In this document: in pieces, positions 16,763 through 24,872 of the stretch
How positions within the stretch are numbered: position 1 is the first letter of the stretch
Layout of the letters: every line of letters begins with the position of its first letter
Assembly: GCA_963772975.1 (NCBI GenBank)
Contig: CAVYZH010000010.1
Span: 434,001-498,000 of the forward strand
DNA length: 64,000 nucleotides
Direction of reading: 5' to 3'
From: AC-32 sp963772975
Lineage (GTDB): Bacteria > Actinomycetota > Thermoleophilia > Gaiellales > Gaiellaceae
Notes under the pieces: generated by a model
Seen by the model: the letters and a program-made list of their open reading frames with translations, nothing else
Database searches by the model: none
Told to the model about the DNA's origin: nothing
Made by a program: the position numbers and the translations under genes

Positions 16763-17861
16763 GTCACGCCTTCACGAGCTCAGCGAGCTCGGCCAGAGCG
16801 TCTGGATCGACTTCCTCTCGCTGCAGATGCTGCAAGACGGGACGCTCGCCCGGATGATGGAGGACGATGCCGTCGTCGGCGTCACCTCGAACCCGACGAT
16901 CTTCCAGAAGGCGATCTCGGAGGGCAACGTCTACGACATGGAGTTGCGCGAGGCGTTCGCCGAGGAGGACGACCCCAAAGAGGTCTTCGTGCGGCTCGCC
17001 GTGCAGAACGTGCAAGAAGCATGCGACCTGCTGCGCCCCGTCTGGGACGGCGTCAACGGGAGGGACGGCTACGTCTCGATCGAGGTCGACCCGAACCTCG
17101 CCTTCGACACCGACGCCACGATCGCCGAGGCGCAGCGGCTGCACGATCTGGTGGACAGGCCGAACTGCTTCGTCAAGATCCCCGGGACGAAGGAGGGGCT
17201 GCCGGCAATCGAGGAGATGACCGCCCGCGGCCACAACATCAACGTGACGCTGATCTTCGGGCTGCAGCGCTACGCCGAGGTGGTCGAGGCGCACCACCGC
17301 GGGCTCGAGCGGCTCGTCGAGAGCGGCCGCGACCCGTCCGGCGTCGCTTCGGTCGCGAGCTTCTTTGTCTCGCGCGTGGACACCGAGGCCGACAGGCGGC
17401 TGGACGAGGCCGGCGCGCCCGAGGAGCTGAAGGGCAAGCTCGCGGTCGCCAACGCCAAGCTCGCCTACCAGCGCTACAAGGAGCTGTTCGCGGGCGAGCG
17501 CTGGGAGGCGCTCGCGGCCAAGGGCGCGACGACGCAGCGCTGCCTCTGGGCCTCGACCTCGACCAAGAATCCGGCCTACCGCGACGTGCTCTACGTCGAG
17601 GACCTGATCGGCCCGGAGACCGTGAACACCATGCCGGAGGAGACGATGGAGGCCTTCCAGGACCATGGCCAGGTGGCGCTGACGCTTGAACGCGACGTCG
17701 ACGGGGCAAAGCGCGTCTTCGAGCAGATCGCCGAGGCGGGGGTCGACTACGACGACGTCGTCGTCACGCTCGAGCAGGAGGGCGTGCAGAAGTTCTCCGA
17801 CTCGTTCGCGGAGCTGCTCGACGGCATCGAGGCCAAGCGCGGCGAGCTCGTCTCGGCCTGA
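16755..17861 (+). CDS. tal: Transaldolase
   Basis: This 368-residue enzyme transfers dihydroxyacetone units in the non-oxidative pentose phosphate pathway. It starts MAKSRLHELSELGQSVWIDF at ATG 16755, which follows AAAGGAG at a good distance, and has the Schiff-base Lys in CFVKIPGT. In several bacteria this type of transaldolase is fused to phosphoglucose isomerase. Here the isomerase half lies in the next gene, and an alpha/beta-hydrolase domain sits between them. The length fits the long actinobacterial/cyanobacterial Tal type. Confidence 0.93.
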   Translation: MAKSRLHELSELGQSVWIDFLSLQMLQDGTLARMMEDDAVVGVTSNPTIFQKAISEGNVYDMELREAFAEEDDPKEVFVRLAVQNVQEACDLLRPVWDGVNGRDGYVSIEVDPNLAFDTDATIAEAQRLHDLVDRPNCFVKIPGTKEGLPAIEEMTARGHNINVTLIFGLQRYAEVVEAHHRGLERLVESGRDPSGVASVASFFVSRVDTEADRRLDEAGAPEELKGKLAVANAKLAYQRYKELFAGERWEALAAKGATTQRCLWASTSTKNPAYRDVLYVEDLIGPETVNTMPEETMEAFQDHGQVALTLERDVDGAKRVFEQIAEAGVDYDDVVVTLEQEGVQKFSDSFAELLDGIEAKRGELVSA

Positions 17862-17872
17862 GGGCCTGGCAG

Positions 17873-20020
17873 GTGGCGATCTACGCGGAGGTTGCCGGCG
17901 AGGGGCCGGAGCTCGTGCTCGTGCATGAGGGGATCTGCGACAGCCGCATGTGGGACGGGCAGTGGCAGCGGTATACGAGGGAGTTCCGCGTGCTCCGCTG
18001 CGACCTCCGCGGGTTCGGCCGCTCCGCGCTCGAACCGGGCACCTTTTCGAACGCACAGGACCTGGTCGAGGCGCTCGAGCAGCATGGCTTCGAGCGCGCA
18101 GCGCTGCTGGGCGTCTCGCTCGGCGGCCGGGTCGCGCTCGAGGTTGCGGTCGCCCGGCCCGACCTCGTCTCGGCGCTCGTCTTGGTCGCGCCCGGGCTGC
18201 CCGGCCACGACTGGTCGCAGGAGCTGCAGAACGCTTGGGGCGAGGAGGAGGCCGCGCTCGAGGCGGGTGACCTGGCCGAGGCGGTCGAGGTGAACCTGCG
18301 CACCTGGGTCGACGGACCGCGGCGGGAGCCCGAGGACGTCGACCCGGCCGTACGAGCGCGTGTCGCTGAGATGCAGCTGCGCGCCTTCGAGCTCCAGATC
18401 CCGATCGGCGAGGCCGCCGAGGAAGAGTTGCTCGTGCCTGATCTTGCCGACCGCCTGGGCGAGGTGAAGGCACCGACGCTGATCCTGGTCGGCGACGAAG
18501 ATGTCCCGGACATGCAGGCGATCGCCGAGCGGCTCGAGCGCGAGATTCCCGGTTCGCGCCGGGCAATCATCTCGAACACGGCCCATGTGCCGAGCATGGA
18601 GCGGCCGCTCGAGTTCGACGACCTCGTGCTGCCGTTCCTGCGGGAGGGCGGTGTGAGCACGGTCGCGCCCGCCGAGCTCGTCGCGCGGATCTGGGAGCGC
18701 GACCCGACCCTCTGGACGGGGAAGGACGAGGCGAAGTGGCTCGGCTGGCTGGACGAGCCGATGCGGATGCGCAGCCGGCTTGCCGATCTCGAGCGGTTCG
18801 TCGAGGACCTCGCCGCGCCCGGGCTGATCGACACCTTCGTGCTGCTCGGCATGGGCGGCTCGAGCCTCGCGCCCGAGGTGATCAAGCGCAGCTTCGACGC
18901 CGACTCGTTCCACGTGCTCGACACGACGCACCCGGCAGCCGTCCGGCGCCTGGCCGAGACGCTCGACTTCGACGCGACGCTCTTCATCGCCGCCTCCAAG
19001 TCGGGTACGACGCTCGAGACGCGTTCGCACCTCGACTTCTTCTGGGAGCGGGCCGGCAAGCGGGGCGAGTTCTTCGCGGCGATCACCGACCCCGGCTCCG
19101 AGCTCGAACGGGTGGCGAAGGAGCGCGGCTTCCTCGCCACCTTCGACGGCGAGCCGACGATCGGCGGGCGCTATTCGGCGCTCTCGGTCTTCGGGCTCGT
19201 CCCGGCGACGCTGATGGGCATCGACCTCGTCCGTCTGCTCGAGCGCGTCGACGAGACGGTCGAGGCATGCCACGGCGAGGAGGGCAACCCCGGGCTCGAG
19301 CTCGGGCTCGAGCTCGGCGACGGCTGGAGCGAGGGCCGCGACAAGGTGACGATCAACCCGAACCCCGGCGGCTTCGGGCTCTGGGCCGAGCAGCTGCTCG
19401 CCGAGTCGACGGGCAAGGACGGCAAGGGCCTGATCCCGGCGCCGGGGGAGGCGCCTGACGGCCCCGACCGCCAGGCGCCGGAGGTGCGGCTGCCCTCGCC
19501 GTACGAGCTCGGCCAGGAGTTCTATCGCTGGGAGTTCGCGACCGCCGTCGCCGGCTCGATCCTCGGGATCAACCCGTTCAACCAGCCCAACGTCCAGGCC
19601 GCGAAGGACAGGACGAACGAGGTGCTGGCCCAGGGCGAGGCGGACGTCGAGCCGCGAGGCTCGCTCGACGAGCTCTTCGTCCAGGCGCGGCCGGGCGACT
19701 ACGTCGCGGTTCAGGCCTTCATCGATCCCGAGCGCGAGCCCGAGCTGGAACCGCTGCTCGAGCGCGCGCGCGAGGACACCGGCTGCGTGGTCACGCACGG
19801 CCTCGGGCCGCGCTACCTGCACTCGACCGGCCAGCTGCACAAGGGCGGGCCGAACACGGGGCTCTTCGTGCAGGTGGTCGACGACGCCGGCGACGAGCTG
19901 AAGATCCCTGGCCGCGACTTCGGCTTCCGGCGGCTGATCCACTCGCAGGCCGCGGGCGACTTCGCATCGCTCGAAGAGCTCGGGCGGCGCATAGTGCGGG
20001 TCAGACTGGAGGAGCTCTGA
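17873..20020 (+). CDS. Alpha/beta hydrolase fused to glucose-6-phosphate isomerase
   Basis: This 715-residue ORF has two parts. Residues 1-260 form an alpha/beta hydrolase with nucleophile Ser82 (LLGVSLGGR), an acid in LILVGDEDV and His in SNTAHVPSM. Residues 261-715 are a phosphoglucose isomerase of the type usually fused to transaldolase, with the phosphate loop ASKSGTT and GINPFNQPNV. A GTG at 18653 (residue 261), with GGAGGG before it, could start the isomerase alone, and a TGA in the +1 frame overlaps it (GTGA). The fusion may therefore come from a one-base change at an old four-base overlap, real or artefactual. It is followed by gnd in a TGATG overlap. The hydrolase substrate is unknown. 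Confidence 0.85.
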   Translation: MAIYAEVAGEGPELVLVHEGICDSRMWDGQWQRYTREFRVLRCDLRGFGRSALEPGTFSNAQDLVEALEQHGFERAALLGVSLGGRVALEVAVARPDLVSALVLVAPGLPGHDWSQELQNAWGEEEAALEAGDLAEAVEVNLRTWVDGPRREPEDVDPAVRARVAEMQLRAFELQIPIGEAAEEELLVPDLADRLGEVKAPTLILVGDEDVPDMQAIAERLEREIPGSRRAIISNTAHVPSMERPLEFDDLVLPFLREGGVSTVAPAELVARIWERDPTLWTGKDEAKWLGWLDEPMRMRSRLADLERFVEDLAAPGLIDTFVLLGMGGSSLAPEVIKRSFDADSFHVLDTTHPAAVRRLAETLDFDATLFIAASKSGTTLETRSHLDFFWERAGKRGEFFAAITDPGSELERVAKERGFLATFDGEPTIGGRYSALSVFGLVPATLMGIDLVRLLERVDETVEACHGEEGNPGLELGLELGDGWSEGRDKVTINPNPGGFGLWAEQLLAESTGKDGKGLIPAPGEAPDGPDRQAPEVRLPSPYELGQEFYRWEFATAVAGSILGINPFNQPNVQAAKDRTNEVLAQGEADVEPRGSLDELFVQARPGDYVAVQAFIDPEREPELEPLLERAREDTGCVVTHGLGPRYLHSTGQLHKGGPNTGLFVQVVDDAGDELKIPGRDFGFRRLIHSQAAGDFASLEELGRRIVRVRLEEL

Positions 20021-21009
20021 TGCAACTCGGAATGGTCGGCCTCGGCCGAATGGGCGGGAACATGACGATCCGGCTGGGCAAGGCCGGCCACGACGTGAAG
20101 ACCTACGACCCGCAGGTCGACTCGACCGCAGGGACGCTTGAGGAGCTGGCCCAGCAGCTCGACGCGCCGCGCTCGGTCTGGCTGATGGTGCCCGCAGGGA
20201 TCGTCGAAAACGTCGTCTCCGAGCTGGCGCCGCACCTCGAGGGGGGCGACACGATCGTGGACGGCGGCAACTCGTACTACGTGGACGACCTGCGCCGAGC
20301 CAAGGAGCTCGGTGAGCGCGGGATCCATTACGTCGACGTCGGCGTCAGCGGCGGGGTCTGGGGCCTGAAGCGCGGCTACTGCCTGATGATCGGCGGCGAC
20401 GACGAGGCGGTCGCGCGGCTGCAGCCGGTGTTCGAGGCGCTCGCGCCCGGGGTGGAGGCAGCGGGCCGCACGCCCGGCCGGGTCGGCGATCCAGCACCGG
20501 AGGAGCAGGGCTGGCTGCACTGCGGCGCGAACGGCGCCGGCCACTTCGTGAAGATGGTTCACAACGGGATCGAGTACGGGTTGATGCAGGCGTACGCCGA
20601 GGGCATGAACGTGCTCAAGCACGCGAACATTGGAATGCACGCCCAGGAGACCGACGCCGAGACGACGCCGCTGCGTGACCCTTCCCACTACCAGTACGAG
20701 CTCGACGTGCCGGCGGTCGCCGAGCTCTGGCGCCGCGGCTCGGTGGTCGCGTCCTGGCTGCTCGATCTGGGCGCGCAGGCGCTGCACGAGTCGCCGAACC
20801 TCGACGACTACGCGGGCCGCGTGAGCGACTCGGGTGAGGGCCGCTGGACGGTGCAGGCCGCTGTCGAGGAGGGCGTGCCGGCGCCGGTGCTCGCCGCGTC
20901 GCTCTTCAACCGCTTCGCCTCGCGTGGTGAGGCCGAGTGGGGAAACCGCGTCCTCTCCGCGATGCGGAAGGCTTTCGGGGGACATCTGGAGAAGAGCCCG
21001 GAGGAATGA
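20020..21009 (+). CDS. gnd: 6-phosphogluconate dehydrogenase (decarboxylating), short type
   Basis: This 329-residue enzyme oxidises and decarboxylates 6-phosphogluconate to ribulose 5-phosphate. It has the N-terminal Rossmann motif GMVGLGRMGGNM, DGGNSYYVDDLRR and the catalytic loop GAGHFVKMVHNGIEYG. The length of about 330 residues, rather than 470, marks the short form often found with NAD as cofactor; cofactor use is inference. It overlaps both neighbours (TGATG and ATGA), which shows tight coupling with pgi and zwf. Confidence 0.94.
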   Translation: MQLGMVGLGRMGGNMTIRLGKAGHDVKTYDPQVDSTAGTLEELAQQLDAPRSVWLMVPAGIVENVVSELAPHLEGGDTIVDGGNSYYVDDLRRAKELGERGIHYVDVGVSGGVWGLKRGYCLMIGGDDEAVARLQPVFEALAPGVEAAGRTPGRVGDPAPEEQGWLHCGANGAGHFVKMVHNGIEYGLMQAYAEGMNVLKHANIGMHAQETDAETTPLRDPSHYQYELDVPAVAELWRRGSVVASWLLDLGAQALHESPNLDDYAGRVSDSGEGRWTVQAAVEEGVPAPVLAASLFNRFASRGEAEWGNRVLSAMRKAFGGHLEKSPEE

Positions 21010-22526
21010 CCGCGACCGAGCCCAAGCAGGAGACCAACCCGCTGCTCGAAGGGCTGCAGCTCGTCCGCACGCCCGATCCCTGCGTGCTCGTGATCTTCGG
21101 CGCCTCGGGCGACCTGACGCGGCGCAAGCTCTTCCCGGCTCTCTACTCGCTCGCGCTTCGGCGCCTGCTGCCGGAGAAGTTCGCCGTCGTCGGCGTCGCC
21201 CGCAGCGAGGAGAGCGACGACGAGTTCCGCGAGCGGATGAAGGAAGCCATCCAGGAGTTCGGTCGCGACAAGTTCAAGGAGGACGTCTGGAACTGGCTCG
21301 CGGACGGGATGCACTACGTCGCCACGGACTTCGCCGACGAAGGCGGCGAGGACCACATCGCCGCCGTTTTGACCGAGCTCGACCGCACGCGCGGCACGGC
21401 CGGGAACCGCGTCTATTACCTCGCTGTCCCGCCAGCGGCGATCTCGACGCTGCTGCACGAGATCGGCGAGCGCCGCTCGGCCGAGGGCTGGACGCGCGTG
21501 ATCATCGAGAAGCCCTTCGGCCACGACCTCGCCTCCGCCCAGGAGCTGAACGAGGAGATCAAGCGTCACTTCTCCGAGAAGGAGATCTTCCGGATCGACC
21601 ACTACCTCGGCAAGGAGACGGTCCAGAACCTGCTCGCGCTGCGGTTCGCGAACGGGATCTTCGAGCCGATCTGGAACCGTCAGTTCGTCGACCACGTCCA
21701 GATCACCGTCGCCGAGTCGCTCGGGATCGAAGGCCGCGCCGCCTTCTACGAGCAGGCCGGCGCGATCCGCGACGTCTTCCAGAACCACCTGTTGCAGCTC
21801 CTCGCGCTGACGGCGATGGAGCCGCCGATCGACTTCACCGCTGATTCGGTGCGCAACGAGAAAGTGAAGGTGCTGCGCGCGCTGCACACGCCCGGCCCGA
21901 AGCACGTCGTGCGCGGGCAGTACGGCCGTGGCTACATCGAAGGCGAGGAGGTTCCCGGCTACCGCGAGGAGCCGGGCGTCGCGCCCGAGTCGCTGACGGA
22001 GACCTATGTCGCCGCGGAGCTCTACGTCGACAACTGGCGCTGGGCCGACACGCCCTTCTACGTCCGCGCGGGCAAGCGCCTCGCGCGGCGCGAGACGACG
22101 ATCGCGATCGAGTTCAAGCGCGCACCCCATCCGCCGTTCGAGATCGTGGACGAGGAGGGCTTGCGCCCGAACGTGCTGGTCTGCCACATCCAGCCGGACG
22201 AGGGCGTCTCGCTCGAGTTCCTGGCCAAGGTGCCGGGCCAGGGGATGATGCTGCGCGCGGTCCACATGGACTTCCTCTACGGGCCGACCTTCCGCACCGG
22301 GATCCCCGAGGCCTACGAGCGGCTGCTGCTCGACTGCTTCCTCGGCGACGCGACGCTCTTCACGCGTGCCGACGAGGTCGAGGAGCAGTGGTCGCTGGTC
22401 GACTCGATCGTGGCGCCCTGGAAGCGCGACCGGCCGTCCTTCCCCAACTACGCAGCCGGAACCTGGGGCCCCGCCGCCTCGGACGAGCTGATGAAGCGAG
22501 ACGGTCGCAAGTGGCGACGGCGCTAG
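21006..22526 (+). CDS. zwf: Glucose-6-phosphate dehydrogenase
   Basis: This 506-residue enzyme carries out the first step of the oxidative pentose phosphate pathway. It has the dinucleotide motif IFGASGDLTRRKLFPALY and the substrate-binding signature RIDHYLGKETVQN with the catalytic His region. I chose ATG 21006, which overlaps the gnd stop, over an in-frame start at 20937 that would lie well inside gnd. The next gene encodes OpcA, a known assembly/activity factor for actinobacterial and cyanobacterial Zwf. Confidence 0.95.
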   Translation: MTATEPKQETNPLLEGLQLVRTPDPCVLVIFGASGDLTRRKLFPALYSLALRRLLPEKFAVVGVARSEESDDEFRERMKEAIQEFGRDKFKEDVWNWLADGMHYVATDFADEGGEDHIAAVLTELDRTRGTAGNRVYYLAVPPAAISTLLHEIGERRSAEGWTRVIIEKPFGHDLASAQELNEEIKRHFSEKEIFRIDHYLGKETVQNLLALRFANGIFEPIWNRQFVDHVQITVAESLGIEGRAAFYEQAGAIRDVFQNHLLQLLALTAMEPPIDFTADSVRNEKVKVLRALHTPGPKHVVRGQYGRGYIEGEEVPGYREEPGVAPESLTETYVAAELYVDNWRWADTPFYVRAGKRLARRETTIAIEFKRAPHPPFEIVDEEGLRPNVLVCHIQPDEGVSLEFLAKVPGQGMMLRAVHMDFLYGPTFRTGIPEAYERLLLDCFLGDATLFTRADEVEEQWSLVDSIVAPWKRDRPSFPNYAAGTWGPAASDELMKRDGRKWRRR

Positions 22527-23356
22527 GCACGATCTCCGCCATCGACCGCGAGCTCGCCGAGCGGCGCGTCGACCCGCAGACGGGCGAGCCGAGCCAGCGG
22601 ACGAGCGTGATGACGCACATCGCCTGGGTACCCACGCAGTGGGTCGAGGCGGCCGAGGACGTGCTTACCGGCCTCGCCGACCGCCACCCTTCGCGCACGA
22701 TCGTGCTCGTGCCGGATCCGGAGGCCGAGGACGGCATCGAGGCGATGGCGGAGGTCGCTCAGTACCCGCTGGGCAACGGCCGCCAGGTCTGCGTCGAGAC
22801 GATCCGCGTCCGGCTCAACGGCTCGCGCGCCGAGGTGCCCGCGAGCGTGGTGCAGCCGCTGTTGCTGCCCGATCTGCCCGTCTTCCTGCGCTGGCGTGGG
22901 CTGCCGCCGTTCGGTGCGCGGCCGTTCGAGGAGCTGATCGACGTGGTCGACCGGCTGATCGTCGACTCGACCGAGTGGCCCGACTTGCCGGCCCCCTACA
23001 TGCGCTTGGCCGAGATCTTCGACCGGGTGGTGGTCTCCGACATCGCCTGGGCCCGGACGAGCCGCTGGCGCCCTCAGCTCGCGTCGCTCTGGCCGGGGAT
23101 CAAGGACGTGAAGACGATCGAGGTGACCGGGACCGAGGCGCAGGCCGACCTGCTCGCCGGGTGGCTGCGCTCGCGTCTCGGGCACGACGTCGCGCTCGAG
23201 CAGGTGCCGTCCGACCGCCTGGAGGGAGTCAAGGTCGACGGCGAGCCCGCGCCCTTCCCGCCGGGCGATCCGCCGCACCCCGCCGACCTGCTCAGCGACG
23301 AACTCGACCGCTTCACCCGCGACCGCGTGTACGAAGACGCGGTTCGCAGCGCATGA
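22511..23356 (+). CDS. opcA: Glucose-6-phosphate dehydrogenase assembly protein OpcA
   Basis: This 281-residue OpcA family protein starts at GTG 22511, 16 bases before the end of zwf. It shows the family features MTHIAWV, RTIVLVPDP and LLLPDLPVFLRWRG. OpcA binds Zwf and raises its affinity for glucose 6-phosphate in cyanobacteria; the same role is assumed in actinobacteria. It closes the operon rpiB-tal-pgi-gnd-zwf-opcA. No 6-phosphogluconolactonase of the SOL/DevB type is present in the run. Confidence 0.92.
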   Translation: MATALGTISAIDRELAERRVDPQTGEPSQRTSVMTHIAWVPTQWVEAAEDVLTGLADRHPSRTIVLVPDPEAEDGIEAMAEVAQYPLGNGRQVCVETIRVRLNGSRAEVPASVVQPLLLPDLPVFLRWRGLPPFGARPFEELIDVVDRLIVDSTEWPDLPAPYMRLAEIFDRVVVSDIAWARTSRWRPQLASLWPGIKDVKTIEVTGTEAQADLLAGWLRSRLGHDVALEQVPSDRLEGVKVDGEPAPFPPGDPPHPADLLSDELDRFTRDRVYEDAVRSA

Positions 23357-23365
23357 TGTGACGCG

Positions 23366-23887
23366 ATGACCAGGCTGCGGCGTATGAACGCCGTGAAGAC
23401 GGAATTCATGGAGGCGGCCGAGCGCCACCTCGACGACGTTCATGCCTATCTCGTGTACCTGACCGGAGACAGAGCAACCGCGGAGGAGCTGACCGCCGAG
23501 ACGTTCGCGCGGGCGCTCGAGCGCTGGCACCGTTTCGACCCGCGGCGCGCCGGGCCGCGCACCTGGCTCTGCCAGCTCGCGCGCTCGACTGCGCTCGACC
23601 ACTTTCGCGCCGAGGCACGGCGCCGCAGGCGCGAAGGACGCTACGCCGCCGCCGAGCCGGTCGAGGCAGCGCACGTCTTCGGGGAAGGGCTGTCGCCGGA
23701 GCTCGAGGCGGCGTTGGCCCGGCTCTCGGCGGCCGAGCGCGAGGTGGTCGCGCTGCGCATCGTGCTCGAGCTCGAGGGTGAGGCCGCGGCGCGGGTGCTC
23801 GGCATCAGTGCGACGGCCTGCTCGACGCGGCTGAGCCGTGCCCTGCAGAAGCTGGAGAAGGAGGTGAGCGCCGGTGTCGCCGCTTGA
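23366..23887 (+). CDS. ECF-type RNA polymerase sigma factor
   Basis: This 173-residue sigma-70 family protein has region 2 at about 22-90 (LTGDRATAEELTAETFARAL, then TWLCQLARSTALDHFR) and region 4 at about 115-165 (LSAAEREVVALR with a helix-turn-helix ARVLGISATACSTRLSRAL). It would direct RNA polymerase to a small regulon. ATG 23366 is used; ATG 23384 is possible. It overlaps the DUF4349 gene by 14 bases, which suggests the latter acts with it. It starts nine bases after opcA and could share that transcript. Confidence 0.88.
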   Translation: MTRLRRMNAVKTEFMEAAERHLDDVHAYLVYLTGDRATAEELTAETFARALERWHRFDPRRAGPRTWLCQLARSTALDHFRAEARRRRREGRYAAAEPVEAAHVFGEGLSPELEAALARLSAAEREVVALRIVLELEGEAAARVLGISATACSTRLSRALQKLEKEVSAGVAA

Positions 23888-24872
23888 GCTCGTCGGAGAC
23901 TCGGACCAGATCGTGAAGGAGCTGCGCGCCTCGCGGCCCGTCGCCTCCGCGGCCTTGCGCGAGCGCGTTGTCGCGCTGGGGCCGGAGCCCGCACCGCGCT
24001 GGTCGTTCCATTGGCCCTCGCGCCGCCTGGTGCTCGGCCTTGCGGCTGCGGCGCTGCTCGCGTCGCTTGTCGCCGCCGGTCTCACTCGAAACCCCGGCAC
24101 CAAGCAACTGCAAGGCGTTCGCCCATCCGTAGACCGCGGAGTCTCCAGTGCCGGAGCGCAGGCATTGCCCAACGCGCTGAGAGGTCGGCTCGAGAAGACC
24201 CCGACCTGGGGCGCTGCGATCGCTCCTGGCGGGAACCCGGCTCGGCTTCAGCGCTACCAGGCGACCCTGCGCCTGCGGGTCAAGGACGTCGATGCGCTCT
24301 CGACCGCGACCAGGCGCGCGATGACGCTGGCGCGGTCGCTCGGCGGCTACGTCGGCGAGGTGCAGTACTCGACCCACGCCGGCAAGCGCGGCGGCGCGAG
24401 GGTCGTGCTGCGCGTCCCGGTCGGGAGCGTCCAGGCCGCCCTTACGACACTGACCGGTCTCGGCACGATCCTGCAGCAGCAGACCGGGATCCTCGACGTC
24501 ACGCGCCGCGCCGACCGCGAGTCGCGCCAGATCGCGAAGCTCGAGAAGCAGCTACAAACCGCGAGCCCGCAAAAGGCGCCGGCGATCCGCGCGCACCTGC
24601 GCACGCTGCAAGCCAAGCACCGGAGGCTCCTCCGCAGCGCCAGCCTTGCGCGGATCGTGCTGACCCTGGCAACACCCACAAAGGAGGCCGCAACGCCGAG
24701 CCGACTCCACCGCACACTCGACGACGCCGGCGGCGTGCTCCTCCGCGAGCTGCAGTTCCTGCTCTACGCGTTGGTCGTCGCGGGCCCGCTGCTCCTCATC
24801 GGCGGCGCCGGCCTCGCCACGGCGCGTGCGGCGCGGAAGCGCTCGGACCGACGACTTCTAGAACGCGCTTAG
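23874..24872 (+). CDS. DUF4349 membrane protein, candidate anti-sigma partner
   Basis: This 332-residue protein starts at GTG 23874. It has a cytoplasmic N-terminal part of about 45 residues (ELRASRPVASAALRERV), a membrane segment at about 51-67, a DUF4349 domain of about 170 residues with a central coiled coil (ADRESRQIAKLEKQLQ), and a C-terminal membrane segment near 290-315. DUF4349 proteins often follow ECF sigma genes, and the short cytoplasmic N-terminus is where an anti-sigma contact would lie; this role is inference. The stop overlaps the convergent gene at 24869 by four bases. Confidence 0.8.
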   Translation: MSPLELVGDSDQIVKELRASRPVASAALRERVVALGPEPAPRWSFHWPSRRLVLGLAAAALLASLVAAGLTRNPGTKQLQGVRPSVDRGVSSAGAQALPNALRGRLEKTPTWGAAIAPGGNPARLQRYQATLRLRVKDVDALSTATRRAMTLARSLGGYVGEVQYSTHAGKRGGARVVLRVPVGSVQAALTTLTGLGTILQQQTGILDVTRRADRESRQIAKLEKQLQTASPQKAPAIRAHLRTLQAKHRRLLRSASLARIVLTLATPTKEAATPSRLHRTLDDAGGVLLRELQFLLYALVVAGPLLLIGGAGLATARAARKRSDRRLLERA

